From: Saccharicrinis sp963677345 | GTDB lineage: Bacteria; Bacteroidota; Bacteroidia; Bacteroidales; Marinilabiliaceae | Length of the DNA: 64,000 nucleotides | NCBI GenBank assembly: GCA_963677345.2 | Contig: CAXXLC010000015.1 | Span: 238,177-302,176 of the forward strand | Reading direction: 5' to 3' | Part shown: positions 27,446 through 36,949 of the stretch, piece after piece | Position numbering within the stretch: the stretch's first letter is position 1 | Layout: each line of letters starts with the position of its first letter | Program-made: the position numbers and the translations under genes | Notes under the pieces: model-generated | The model's input: the letters and a program-made list of their open reading frames with translations, nothing else | Told to the model about the DNA's origin: nothing | Database searches by the model: none

Positions 27446-28867
27446 ATGAAGATTAAATATTTTAATATAAATAAATGGACCTCATTATTCACATTGGGTA
27501 TCATGTTGATGACGCTGTTTTTGACTTCTTGTGAAGATGATAATGATTATAGTGGTCCAATAACCATAACTAAGGTTTATTTGGAGGATGCTGAATCTTC
27601 AGTACCTGACCGTGAGGTGTCTTTTGTTCGCTTAGGACAATTAATTCGTATTGAAGGAACCGGGTTTTCTGGTGTTAAAAAGGTATATATCAATGGGTAT
27701 GATTCTTATTTTAATCCTACACTGGTTTCTGATCAATCCATGTTGGTTTCTGTTTCTAAAGAAACGCCTATTATTGAAGCTGATGCAGAGGTTCGCAATA
27801 CAATCAGACTGGTTAATGATGGCAATCAGGCAATATTGAGTTTTGAAGTCCGTGCGGCATCTCCTTCTATTACCGGCTTTTCAAACTCCTTACCTAATGT
27901 GGGTGAACCAATTATTGTATATGGCTCGGGATTATTAGAGGTAAGCAGTGTTTTATTTCCCGGCGATGTGCAAGTTACAGACGGTATTGTTTCAAATGAA
28001 GAAGGTGAATATTTTGTGGTTACTATGCCTGATGGAGTTTCTGAGCTGGGTGGCTCAATATTTATTGAATGTGCTAATGGGGGTGCTTATTCACCTGCAT
28101 ATTTTAATTTTAAAGCGGGTGTTATCTTAAATTTTGATGGTCAGGGAGGTCAGGGATCCTGGGGAAGTGCAACGAGTATGATTAAACCTGAAGACCTGGA
28201 ATCAGTATCTATCGGAACAGATAATGTCTCTCAAGGAATTTATGTGCCTCACCGTCCTTCTCGTATATCTTCTATAGCGGCAGCATCAACTCGTTGTTCT
28301 GAAGTCTGGACCGAAGGTAATATCGTGAAAGATGAAGAAACAGGCGAAATCATTTCGGGTGATCAATGGAGAAATCAGTTAACACCTTATATTCCAACTA
28401 CAACTTCGTTAGATAAAGTGGCTTTCCAGTTTGATATTTACGTTCCTGATGAATGGGAAGGTACAGGATTTTTAAAAATCTGTTTGGTAAATGGTTTTAA
28501 TGGTGGTGAATGGGCAGGTTACTGCTATAATTACGTGCCATGGATTGTAGATGGTGAATCTGCTCCTTTTCAAACCACAGGATGGACAACAGTGACGGTT
28601 CCTTTTAGCAGTTTTTATGCTTTTGATGATGGCGAAGATCATACTTTTGAAGAGGTATTGGTGGCCAGGGAAACATCTAGTTATAAAAACTTTGGATTCT
28701 ACTTTGAAAACTCAGATTTTGCTTTGAATAAAGTAACAGGAAAAGATAGTGATAGCGAAACTGAATTTGTATCCAGTGAAACATCAATCAATGTTTATAC
28801 CGATAATTGGAGAGTGGTTCCTCTGAATACTCCTGTATATAGTGATTATCCGGAAGATGAAGAATAG
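27446..28867 (+). CDS. Surface glycan-binding lipoprotein with IPT/TIG domains
   Basis: A 473-residue lipoprotein (lipobox FLTSC, acidic EDDNDY after it) in the SusE/F position. The N-terminal part has two IPT/TIG-like beta-sandwiches: about 35-135 (LGQLIRIEGTGFSGVKKVYI) and about 138-225 (VGEPIIVYGSGLLEVSSVLF). The C-terminal ~240 residues form a larger beta domain with many Trp and Tyr (WAGYCYNYVPWIVD, TTGWTTVTVPFSSF), presumably the xylan-binding part, as in SGBP-B proteins. It lacks catalytic signatures. Function as a xylan-tethering protein follows from place and layout, not from direct family proof. Confidence 0.8.
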   Translation: MKIKYFNINKWTSLFTLGIMLMTLFLTSCEDDNDYSGPITITKVYLEDAESSVPDREVSFVRLGQLIRIEGTGFSGVKKVYINGYDSYFNPTLVSDQSMLVSVSKETPIIEADAEVRNTIRLVNDGNQAILSFEVRAASPSITGFSNSLPNVGEPIIVYGSGLLEVSSVLFPGDVQVTDGIVSNEEGEYFVVTMPDGVSELGGSIFIECANGGAYSPAYFNFKAGVILNFDGQGGQGSWGSATSMIKPEDLESVSIGTDNVSQGIYVPHRPSRISSIAAASTRCSEVWTEGNIVKDEETGEIISGDQWRNQLTPYIPTTTSLDKVAFQFDIYVPDEWEGTGFLKICLVNGFNGGEWAGYCYNYVPWIVDGESAPFQTTGWTTVTVPFSSFYAFDDGEDHTFEEVLVARETSSYKNFGFYFENSDFALNKVTGKDSDSETEFVSSETSINVYTDNWRVVPLNTPVYSDYPEDEE

Positions 28868-28890
28868 TTGTTTATTTCAAATTAAAGAAA

Positions 28891-31068
28891 ATGAAGTACA
28901 ATAAAATATTATCAATATTAGCCCTGTGTTCTCTTGTTTTTTCATCGTGCGATGATCAGATCATGGAGTGGCACGATGATCCAACACATGGCGAAGTAAC
29001 CAGAGATGAGTTACCATTGGAATTGGCAGAGAAAATTAGCCGTTACGAGGCCCTGAATACTTATACGGATATGAGGTTAGGCGTTGGAGTTGGTTTAACT
29101 CAGTATATGGAGAATGAATCATACAGAAGTCTTGCCAACGAAAATTTTGATGAGTTAACAGTTGGCTATGCCATGAAACATGCTCCAATGGTTCAGGCTG
29201 ATGGTTCTATAGATTTTTCTGATGTGGATGAGTTTATGACAGAGGCCACAGCTAATGGCTTATCGGTTTTTGGACATACTTTAGTGTGGCACTCTAATCA
29301 GGATGCCAGTTATTTAAACGGATTGCTTGCTGCTACTGTGATTCCTGGTGCTGCTGGTTCAAACTTAATTACCAATGGTGAGTTTGATACTGATGTTAGT
29401 GGATGGGCTTCCTGGGGAGGCGCCAAAGATGTGGTAGAGTACAATACATCTGAGGCTCTTGCCGGTGATGGTTGCATGAAAGCTGTAACAAATGCTGGTG
29501 CCACAAATTTATGGGACCTTGAAATTCAATCTTCTGATATACCCGTTGTTGAGGGACATAGCTATGAAATTACCTTCTTTATCAAGTCAGAGGGTACTGG
29601 TCATGTTCGATTGGCATTTAATAGTATGAACCAGTCGTATCCATGGATTAATGGAAGTGAAACGGTTACAACATCATCAACATGGCAGCAGGTTACTTTT
29701 AACGAGTCAACTTTAGGAACAGCTCTGATGCCTGCTTCGGGTGCTACTACCATGAACTTTCGTTTCGACTTAGGTGCCGACCCTGATATGGTGTATTATA
29801 TTGATAATGTTGTAATGGTTGATCTGGATGCTCCTGCAGCAGAAACAAACTTTCTGACTAACGGAGATTTTGAAACAGGTGCAATCACCGGCTGGGGAGG
29901 CTGGGGAGGTACCCGTGAGATATCGGCCGACGGTGAAGGTTATAATGGAACAGGTTATGCCTTGAAGTTAACACGTACTGAAGCTGCCGGTGATCCATGG
30001 TCTATGCAAAGCAATTATTCATTAGATGAAACATTAGCCGATGCAACCGAATACACCGTTACATTTATGGCTAAAGCTACAACAGCAGCAACCATCAGAG
30101 TTCAGCTACAGAGTTCTGATTATAATAGCGATGCCGCAACTTTTACCCTGGGTACTACCTGGAGTCAATACCAGGCTACCATTACCACAACTACCGCTAC
30201 CAGAAATCGTTTTGTATTTGATACCGGAGCTGCTGTGGGAACCTATTATTTTGATGATGTTGTTTTAACTGATGGAGAAGCAGCATCTTCAGGTCCTACA
30301 ATCATTGAAAAAACAGATGAAGAAAAAACTGAGATCATAACAGCATCCATGGAGGATTTTATTTCGCAGATGCTTACTCATTATAAAGATAATATTACAG
30401 CATGGGATGTGGTTAATGAACCAATGCTCGAGAGCGGTGAAGTAAGAGATGGTAATGTTACCATTGCCGATGATGAAACAGATGTTTTCTACTGGCAAAA
30501 ATATATGGGTAAAGATTATGCCGTTACAGCTTTTAATCTGGCTCGTCAGTATGGTAATGCAACAGATAAATTATTTATCAACGATTATAATTTAGAGTCG
30601 AACATGACCAAACTCGATGGTTTGATTTTATATGTACAATATATTGATGCTGCCGGTGCCACTGTAGATGGTATTGGTACCCAGATGCATATTTCGTATA
30701 CTTCGGATAAAGATATGATTACAGAAATGCTTACCAAACTGGCAGCAACAGGTAAACTCATCAAGATATCTGAACTGGATGTTCGTTTAGGTACAAAAGA
30801 TCCTACCGAAGATCAGTTAGCCCAACAGGCTGAAATGTATCAATATGTCATCGATCAGTATAAAGCCATTATCCCAACCGACCAGCAATATGGAATTACC
30901 ATATGGGGAATATCAGATAACGAGGATGAACATGAATACTGGTTACCTGATGAAGCTCCTAACTTGTGGGATGCTAACTACCAACGCAAACACGCCTATA
31001 AAGGTGTTGCCGATGGTTTGGCAGGAGAAGATGTAAGTGAAGGTTTTACCGGCGATTTAGTATACTAA
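28891..31068 (+). CDS. GH10 endo-xylanase with two CBMs inserted in the barrel
   Basis: Surface lipoprotein of 725 residues (lipobox FSSC, then DDQ). The GH10 barrel is split: part one about 45-155 (GVGLTQYMENESY, HTLVWHSNQ), then two tandem CBM4/9/22-type modules at about 158-318 (LITNGEFDTDVSGW) and 321-472 (FLTNGDFETGAITGW), then the rest of the barrel from about 473 with acid/base Glu510 in AWDVVNEPML and nucleophile Glu628 in KISELDVRL. This insertion pattern is known in Bacteroidota GH10 enzymes of xylan loci, where the enzyme sits on the cell surface and starts polymer breakdown. It follows the glycan-binding protein gene by 23 bases. Confidence 0.93.
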   Translation: MKYNKILSILALCSLVFSSCDDQIMEWHDDPTHGEVTRDELPLELAEKISRYEALNTYTDMRLGVGVGLTQYMENESYRSLANENFDELTVGYAMKHAPMVQADGSIDFSDVDEFMTEATANGLSVFGHTLVWHSNQDASYLNGLLAATVIPGAAGSNLITNGEFDTDVSGWASWGGAKDVVEYNTSEALAGDGCMKAVTNAGATNLWDLEIQSSDIPVVEGHSYEITFFIKSEGTGHVRLAFNSMNQSYPWINGSETVTTSSTWQQVTFNESTLGTALMPASGATTMNFRFDLGADPDMVYYIDNVVMVDLDAPAAETNFLTNGDFETGAITGWGGWGGTREISADGEGYNGTGYALKLTRTEAAGDPWSMQSNYSLDETLADATEYTVTFMAKATTAATIRVQLQSSDYNSDAATFTLGTTWSQYQATITTTTATRNRFVFDTGAAVGTYYFDDVVLTDGEAASSGPTIIEKTDEEKTEIITASMEDFISQMLTHYKDNITAWDVVNEPMLESGEVRDGNVTIADDETDVFYWQKYMGKDYAVTAFNLARQYGNATDKLFINDYNLESNMTKLDGLILYVQYIDAAGATVDGIGTQMHISYTSDKDMITEMLTKLAATGKLIKISELDVRLGTKDPTEDQLAQQAEMYQYVIDQYKAIIPTDQQYGITIWGISDNEDEHEYWLPDEAPNLWDANYQRKHAYKGVADGLAGEDVSEGFTGDLVY

Positions 31069-31120
31069 GAGTGGTTCAAGGGTAACCGGGTTAAAGTTAA
31101 TAAGGTTAATGTGATTAATC

Positions 31121-31226
31121 GTTAAATCGTTTATTTGTTAAATCGTTTATTTGTTGATTTGTGATTTATCAAATCAACAAATAAACAACTCAACAACTCG
31201 ACAAATAAACAACTCAACAAATTATC
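31121..31226. repeat. Direct and inverted AT-rich repeats before the symporter gene
   Basis: GTTAAATCGTTTATTT is repeated at 31121-31136 and 31137-31152. TTTATTTGTTGATTTG (31146-31161) is the perfect reverse complement of 31170-31185 with an 8-base loop. Downstream ACAAATAAACAACTCAACAA is repeated twice up to the ATG. A related stretch is found at 55031-55060 before the GH94 gene. No T-run of terminator type follows. Confidence 0.7.
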
Positions 31227-32678
31227 ATGGGTTTAGAATTACAAAAAATATCAATTGTTGAAAAAATAGGCTATAGTCTGGGTGATCTGGCGGCTAACCT
31301 GGTTTTTCAAACATTAATTACCTATCTGGCTTTTTTTTATACAGATATTTATGGGTTAAAAAATAACGATGCATCTGTTATTATGCTTGTAGTAGGATTA
31401 GTTGCTGCGTTTGCTTTTAATCCTGTTATTGGAGTATTGGCCGACAGAACATCATCTAAATGGGGTAAATTTCGCCCCTGGGTACTTTATACTTCTGTTC
31501 CATTAAGTGTAATGGCTTTACTGGCTTTTTCAACGCCCGACTTTTCTTATAAAGGAAAGTTAATATACGCAGCTGTTACATATACTTTGCTGCTGTTGTT
31601 ATATGCAGCTAATAATCTTCCTTACTCAGCTTTGAGTGGAGTTATTACCGGCGATATGGCTGAGCGTAACAGTATTTCTTCTATTCGTTTTATTGCTGTT
31701 ATGTTTGCCCAGTTTTTTGTGCAGGTATTTATGCTGCCAATTATAGAATTTGCCGGGGGAGGTGATAAAGCTGCAGGAATAGAGCAGGTAATTACCTGGA
31801 TGGCTATCGTTGGAACAATTATGTTGCTCATCACCTTTTTTACAACAAAAGAAAGGGTAGTGCCTACTGCTGAGCAAAAGTCATCGTTAAAAGAGGATTT
31901 GCATGATCTTTCTAAAAACCGTCCGTGGTTAATTATGCTTGCTGCAACTATATTGGTTTTTATTACACTGGCATTGAAAGGTGGATCCTATGTGTATTAT
32001 TTCAATTATTATGTCGATGAAGCTTCTTTAACCGGCTTTATCAGTCCTATATTAAAGGGTATGTTGGCTATGGGAATTACTTTCTTTGGTTCTGATCCTG
32101 TATCGGCTGGCTTTGGATTGTTTAATGCAGGTGGAATTATTTTTATGTTGATTGGTATTGGTTTTTCAAAGAAACTGGCAGATAAATATGGTAAAAGAGA
32201 TGTGTTCGGTATTTCCCTGTTTATCTCTACATTATTTGTTTTGGCTTTCTTTTTCTTTCCTCCTGATGGTGTTGTGTTGATGTTTGGATCGCAGATATTA
32301 CATGGTTTCTTTTATGGAATTACTACGCCATTATTGTGGGCTATGATTGCTGATGTAGCTGATTATTCGGAGTGGAAAAATAACAGGCGGGCTACTGCTA
32401 TCATATTTTCGGCTATGATGGTTGGATTAAAAGCTGGTTTAGCTATTGGTGGTGCACTGGTTGCCTGGATTTTAGGATTGTATGGTTATGTACATACTGA
32501 TGCTGTTAATGCTCAGGAAATAATGCAACCACAATCGGTTACAGCAGGTGCTAAAATGCTGGTGAGTGTTTATGCCGCTATTCCCTTTTTTATTAGTGCT
32601 GCCTTGTTGTTCTTTTATAAGATTAATAAATCAATGGAATTGTTATTGGAAACAGAATTAAAAGCCAGAAGAGGGTAG
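31227..32678 (+). CDS. GPH-family (MFS) sugar:cation symporter
   Basis: Inner-membrane symporter of 483 residues with about 12 helices, of the glycoside-pentoside-hexuronide family (MelB/XynB-like). Family marks: KIGYSLGDLAANLVFQ at the start, PVIGVLADRTSSKWGKFRPW after helix 2, NNLPYSALSGVITGD, and the second-half loop MIADVADYSEWKNNRRATAI. Placed at the end of the xylan operon, it should import xylobiose/xylo-oligosaccharides or xylose for the cytoplasmic GH43. There is a second, longer member at 53258 in the other glycan locus. Confidence 0.9.
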   Translation: MGLELQKISIVEKIGYSLGDLAANLVFQTLITYLAFFYTDIYGLKNNDASVIMLVVGLVAAFAFNPVIGVLADRTSSKWGKFRPWVLYTSVPLSVMALLAFSTPDFSYKGKLIYAAVTYTLLLLLYAANNLPYSALSGVITGDMAERNSISSIRFIAVMFAQFFVQVFMLPIIEFAGGGDKAAGIEQVITWMAIVGTIMLLITFFTTKERVVPTAEQKSSLKEDLHDLSKNRPWLIMLAATILVFITLALKGGSYVYYFNYYVDEASLTGFISPILKGMLAMGITFFGSDPVSAGFGLFNAGGIIFMLIGIGFSKKLADKYGKRDVFGISLFISTLFVLAFFFFPPDGVVLMFGSQILHGFFYGITTPLLWAMIADVADYSEWKNNRRATAIIFSAMMVGLKAGLAIGGALVAWILGLYGYVHTDAVNAQEIMQPQSVTAGAKMLVSVYAAIPFFISAALLFFYKINKSMELLLETELKARRG

Positions 32679-32702
32679 CCCTCTTAAATTAATTATAATC
32701 AT

Positions 32703-32782
32703 TTCTATAAATATGTGACTCCTCTGGAGTCAATTTATCCATTATAGGACTATTCTATAAATATGTGACTCCTCTGGAGTCA
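32703..32782. repeat. Two copies of a REP-like palindromic element
   Basis: The 30-bp sequence beginning TTCTATAAATATGTGACTCC occurs at 32703-32732 and 32753-32782, exactly 50 bp apart. Each copy ends in TGACTCC-TCT-GGAGTCA, a 7-bp hairpin. Such dispersed intergenic palindromes are common in Bacteroidota. It sits after the symporter stop and could also stabilise the transcript end. Confidence 0.8.
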
Positions 32783-32831
32783 TATTAATAAATCGTAATT
32801 GCCTCATCTTAGTCTGTCAGGTTTTATAATA

Positions 32832-32868
32832 CACAAAAAAAAGCAATGCCTTTTGTGCATTGCTTTAT
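32832..32868 (-). terminator. Intrinsic terminator of the DUF6261-like gene
   Basis: Read on the minus strand, AAAGCAATG pairs with CATTGCTTT (arms 32858-32866 and 32840-32848, loop 9) and is followed by a run of eight T. It lies 49 bases past the stop of the gene at 32915 and between convergent genes. Confidence 0.8.
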
Positions 32869-32914
32869 ACTCTAACAATATCCCGTGGGGTTTTAGATTA
32901 ATATTTATAATTTG

Positions 32915-33670
32915 TTATGTTGTTTCTGTAGTATCAGTTTCTTTATCGTCTTCTTCGCTTGTTGATTTCGATGATTTTTTTGAATGTCTGGCAACAAGAG
33001 TTTTATTGTATTGGTTTATCAATGCATTAATTTGATCAATTACATTGGCGTAAATATCCGACTTCTCAATTTTCATTAAAGCCGAAAGCATATCAAACAG
33101 GTTATATATTTTTTCAGACATGGTGTTTCGTAATTCCAATACTGATAAATCCTGATCTAATGCAGATTCTTTAATACGATCTAAAAAACGTGAATTAAAT
33201 AATGTATTGGCATCTTTTAATTCAATAACCCAATCTGTTAAATTTAAAGTAGCAATTCCTTCTGCTTTTAATTCCCATTTCGACAAAATATCATCAATCG
33301 CATTAGTTTCATATTGATAACTGTAACGAATAATATCTCTGCCGTATAAATCCAACTCTTTTTTAAGATCAAGTGCCGTAGCAACCACTTCTTCTTCAAA
33401 ATGGTTACAATATGTTTCTACAATAGTAAAAATGCTGCCCAGTGCAACATCTCTTCGCTTATTAATTTCAATTAATTCATTAGTTATCGGACTTCCCTGT
33501 TTCTTATTTTGAACATGATGAAGCTTTGTAAGCGGATCTTCTAAATCGTTGTATTCATTTTCGACTTTTAATGTTTGAGGATTATTGATTTGAACAATCT
33601 CCTGAACATTTTCGCCAAATTGAATGAATTCATTGTTACGAAGTTTTTTTAAATTAATTTTTTCAATCAT
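32915..33670 (-). CDS. DUF6261-like hypothetical protein
   Basis: A 251-residue, mostly helical cytoplasmic protein without signal or membrane segment. The opening KINLKKLRNNEFIQF is the mark of the DUF6261 family, known in Bacteroidota but without assigned function. The middle has regular amphipathic helices (about 70-215), and the last 25 residues are a charged, low-complexity tail (SKKSSKSTSEEDDKETD). It has its own terminator. Upstream of its start lie 249 AT-rich bases and then the 42-bp tandem array. Family naming is from memory of the N-terminal motif, so moderate confidence. Confidence 0.65.
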   Translation of the reverse strand: MIEKINLKKLRNNEFIQFGENVQEIVQINNPQTLKVENEYNDLEDPLTKLHHVQNKKQGSPITNELIEINKRRDVALGSIFTIVETYCNHFEEEVVATALDLKKELDLYGRDIIRYSYQYETNAIDDILSKWELKAEGIATLNLTDWVIELKDANTLFNSRFLDRIKESALDQDLSVLELRNTMSEKIYNLFDMLSALMKIEKSDIYANVIDQINALINQYNKTLVARHSKKSSKSTSEEDDKETDTTETT

Positions 33671-33918
33671 TTATAATAGGTTTATCCTGAATATGTTAAA
33701 GTATTTCAAATATAAATAAATATTTAATATATAATGGCAGTTTTAGTATGTTTTTTTAGTGTAATTGATTTAATTTCAATGAATTCCTTTATTATAGCGT
33801 GTTTTAGAGGGGGGTGATGGTATTATTTTTATATAATTTTTTCATGTAGATGTAATGTCTTCTGTTATAATTTGATAATGGCATCTCGCATTGTTGCCTT
33901 ATTTTTTTATCATTTAGC

Positions 33919-34286
33919 AATACCACCAAACATGACTGCGAGACGGTATTTCCGTTTAGAAATACCATCAAACACAATTGCGAGACGGTATCTCCGCTTG
34001 GAAATACCATCAAACACGATTGCGAGACGGTATTTCCGTTTGGAAATACCATCAAACACGACTGCGAGACGGTATTTCCGTTTGGAAATACCATCAATCA
34101 CGATTGCGAGATGGTATTTCCGTTTAGAAATACCACCAAACACAATTGCGAGACGGTATTTCCGTTTAGAAATACCATCAATCACGACTGCGAGACGGTA
34201 TCTCCGTTTGGAAATACCATCAATCACGACTGCGAGACGGTATTTCCGCTTGGAAATACTACCAAACACGACTGCGAGATGGTATT
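33919..34286. repeat. 42-bp tandem repeat array, 8 full units
   Basis: GCGAGA recurs at 33938, 33980, 34022, 34064, 34106, 34148, 34190, 34232 and 34274, exactly 42 bp apart; a 19-base partial unit precedes and a 13-base one ends the array. Every unit carries GGTATTTCC-GTTT-GGAAATACC, a hairpin with a 9-bp stem (last pair lost in some units). Units differ mainly by C/T and A/G changes. A degenerate inverted copy of the unit edge (CATCTCGCATTG) lies at 33882-33893. Since 42 is a multiple of three, stop-free frames on both strands yield 14-residue repeats; none has convincing coding signs. The flanks 33671-33918 and 34287-34534 show no genes. Confidence 0.95.
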
Positions 34287-34534
34287 ATTTTTCAGGAATT
34301 TTATCGCGCAGGTACTGTCAGACCCATATTTATAATCATAATATATACTTATATGTTTGGTCGGTAGTATTATAAATTGTTTCTTTACGGTACATAAATT
34401 TAGTGGCTCATCTTATATCTAAAATTTTAACAGATCCTTGAATTTTGTGATATTATCATATTATTATATTTTGTAGGAGTAAGGTATTTTCCACTTATTC
34501 ATTAGATTGCCATCCATTAGATCAAATAATAAAA

Positions 34535-35770
34535 ATGTACAAGCAAATAATAATAGTATTATTATTAGTTATGAGTATCTCGTCTTTTGCTCAGATTAGC
34601 TTTGAAAAGGGATACATTATTAATAATTCAAATCAAAAATCAGAATGTCTGATTAAAAATGAGGATTGGAATAATAATCCTTCCAATTTTGAGTATAAAT
34701 TTTCAGAAGTTGCTGAAGCTAAAAATGAAAGTCTTAAAAATATCAAAGAATTTGGTATTTATGGCTCATCTAAATATGTAAGGGCTAACGTAAAAATCGA
34801 TAAATCAAGTAATGCTGTAAATACGCTGTCTCATGATAAAAATCCGGTTTTTACTCAGGAAGAACTGTTTCTTAAAGTTCTTGTCGAAAGTAATGCCTGT
34901 ACCCTTTATCTTTATCAGAAAGGAAATCTTACCAGGTTCTTTTACAAATACGGCTCAGGAGATATTGAGCAATTGGTTTACAAACGATATATTAAAGAAG
35001 GAAAGTTTAATGATGTAACCAGAACTAAAATTTCTGAAAATAAAAGATACCAGCAGCAGTTATATGCTAATTTAAAATGTGATTTTTTTCACCTTGAAGA
35101 TTACCTTAGTCTTAATTATACTATTAAAAGTCTGAAAGAATTTTTTAAAAAATATTACGAGTGTGTCAACTCTGATTATATTACATATGAATCTGATGCA
35201 AAGAGAGATGTTTTTAATTTGAATATCAGACCCGGAATAAATTATAATAACCTGGAGATGAATTCCAGTTCGAAGATTAACTTTAAAAATATATATGTAG
35301 CTAGTATAGGTGCTGAATTAGAATACATCTTACCTTATAATAAAAATAAATGGAGTTTATTGGTGGAAACTACCGGACAAATGTATAATTCTGAAAGTAC
35401 AAATAATGATAGTTATACTTTTGATGGAATTTTAATTTCTGAATTAGATTATAAATCCATTGAATTATCATTAGGTTTTAGATATTATATGTTTTTAAAC
35501 AAACACTCTAAGTTGTTTACAAATCTCAGTTATAATTTTGATCTTGTAAATCATTCATCAATAGAGTTTTTCAGGAGTAATGGTACCAGTATACAAAAAC
35601 TCGATAGTTTTGCAAGAAGATATGTGGCTTTAGGTGCTGGTTATAAGCTAAACGAGCATTGGAGCGCAGAATTTCGTTATAAATTATCTAACAATATACT
35701 GTCGGACTACTTAGGATGGAAGGCCCAATATAATACTTTAAGTTTAACGCTGGGATATACCCTGTTTTAA
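34535..35770 (+). CDS. Outer-membrane beta-barrel protein, unknown function
   Basis: A 411-residue secreted protein with signal MYKQIIIVLLLVMSISSFAQ. The first half (about 20-215) is a mixed domain with FEKGYIINNSNQKSECLIKN, and the second half (about 225-411) has the strand pattern of an eight-stranded barrel (NLNIRPGINYNNLEM, LSLGFRYYMFLN, YVALGAGYKLNEHWSAEFRY), ending LSLTLGYTLF. The same two-part plan is frequent in Bacteroidota proteins of unknown role. It stands alone after the 42-bp array. Confidence 0.7.
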   Translation: MYKQIIIVLLLVMSISSFAQISFEKGYIINNSNQKSECLIKNEDWNNNPSNFEYKFSEVAEAKNESLKNIKEFGIYGSSKYVRANVKIDKSSNAVNTLSHDKNPVFTQEELFLKVLVESNACTLYLYQKGNLTRFFYKYGSGDIEQLVYKRYIKEGKFNDVTRTKISENKRYQQQLYANLKCDFFHLEDYLSLNYTIKSLKEFFKKYYECVNSDYITYESDAKRDVFNLNIRPGINYNNLEMNSSSKINFKNIYVASIGAELEYILPYNKNKWSLLVETTGQMYNSESTNNDSYTFDGILISELDYKSIELSLGFRYYMFLNKHSKLFTNLSYNFDLVNHSSIEFFRSNGTSIQKLDSFARRYVALGAGYKLNEHWSAEFRYKLSNNILSDYLGWKAQYNTLSLTLGYTLF

Positions 35771-35940
35771 TATACCAATATAAGAAATGAGCTTTGTATA
35801 AAAGGTGAGTTCATTAGGGTTGCAAGAATTTTCCTGTTAAAATGAAACTCTTTTTATTTGATATTGAAGTTCCAATGGTTATTTTTGACATACTGTATTT
35901 AAAAAAGGTATTGATTAATAAAAGATAATTACTGCATAAC

Positions 35941-36789
35941 ATGGGGGCGATTACAAAAATATTAGAATTTGAAATACTAAGTATAGGAAATTACAAGATT
36001 CAGGTATATACTTTAGTTGCCATACTTTTGATTTTGCTAATTACCAAAGGCCTCTTATATATTATAAAAAAAGCTCTGTTTCGTAATTATAAAAACAAAA
36101 AACTTGATACCGGAAATACTCATGCCCTTTACCAGATTATAACCTATGTGATATGGGTTATTGCCATAGGTTTAATTTTAGAAACAGTAGGGATAAAAGT
36201 TACCGTATTGATAGCAGGTTCTGCAGCCCTGTTGGTGGGTGTAGGTTTGGGTTTGCAGCAAACATTTAATGATATTATTTCGGGTATTATTTTACTCTCT
36301 GAAAGATCTATCCGGGTGGATGATATTTTAGAAATAGATGGCGATATTGTTAAAATTCAAACTATTGGACTTCGGACCTCTAAAGGATTAAATACCGATG
36401 ATATTTCTATTATTATACCCAATTCATCTATTACTACAAATAAAGTGATAAACTGGAGTCATCAGTCAAAACGTACTCGTTTTAAAATTAACGTGGGAGT
36501 AGCTTATGGTAGCGATGTTGATTTGGTGATAAAACTTCTTGAGGAAAGTGCTCTGGCTCATCCTGAAATATCCGATCGTAATTTAATCGAAGCACGGCTT
36601 ATCAATTTTGGAAATTCATCTTTAGATTTTCAGGTGCTTTTTTTTAGCAATAATATCTATAGAATTAACAAGGTAAAAAGTGATATACGTAAAATTATAA
36701 ACAAGAAGTTTTTAGAGCATAATATCACTATACCATTTCCGCAAATGGATTTACATTTTAAAAGCAACGATACTAATCTTTTCAGGTAA
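35941..36789 (+). CDS. MscS-family mechanosensitive channel
   Basis: Small-conductance channel of 282 residues in the inner membrane, opening under turgor stress. Three membrane segments at about 20-42, 62-82 and 88-115; the last has the Gly/Ala-rich pore helix IAGSAALLVGVGLGLQQTFND. The beta domain follows (RSIRVDDILEIDG, ISIIIPNSSITTNKVINWS) and then the alpha/beta cytoplasmic cage. Size and layout equal the minimal MscS. The GTG/ATG choice is not an issue: ATG at 35941 is the only in-frame start near the first helix. Confidence 0.92.
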   Translation: MGAITKILEFEILSIGNYKIQVYTLVAILLILLITKGLLYIIKKALFRNYKNKKLDTGNTHALYQIITYVIWVIAIGLILETVGIKVTVLIAGSAALLVGVGLGLQQTFNDIISGIILLSERSIRVDDILEIDGDIVKIQTIGLRTSKGLNTDDISIIIPNSSITTNKVINWSHQSKRTRFKINVGVAYGSDVDLVIKLLEESALAHPEISDRNLIEARLINFGNSSLDFQVLFFSNNIYRINKVKSDIRKIINKKFLEHNITIPFPQMDLHFKSNDTNLFR

Positions 36790-36949
36790 AACAAAAGTTT
36801 TTTAATGCCAGATGTCCTCGTTTTTTTTTAATTATCTGATATCTTTGTAGTATTCATTTCTATCCAAAAGCACTTTTAATTAAATCGGGGAGTATAAAGA
36901 AATAGTCAGTTACCATAATTATATTGTTTAATTTGATAAACTGGTTGTT

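Noticed and set aside
32799..33035. Plus-strand open frame over the end of the DUF6261-like gene
   Set aside because: It overlaps the minus-strand terminator and coding sequence and has no protein-like features.
33919..34286. CRISPR array
   Set aside because: The whole 42-bp unit repeats; there are no unique spacers and no cas genes nearby.
33804..34375. Several overlapping open frames on both strands giving 14-residue repeats
   Set aside because: They follow automatically from a 42-bp repeat without stops; no frame is better than the others in start site or codon use, so I call the array noncoding.
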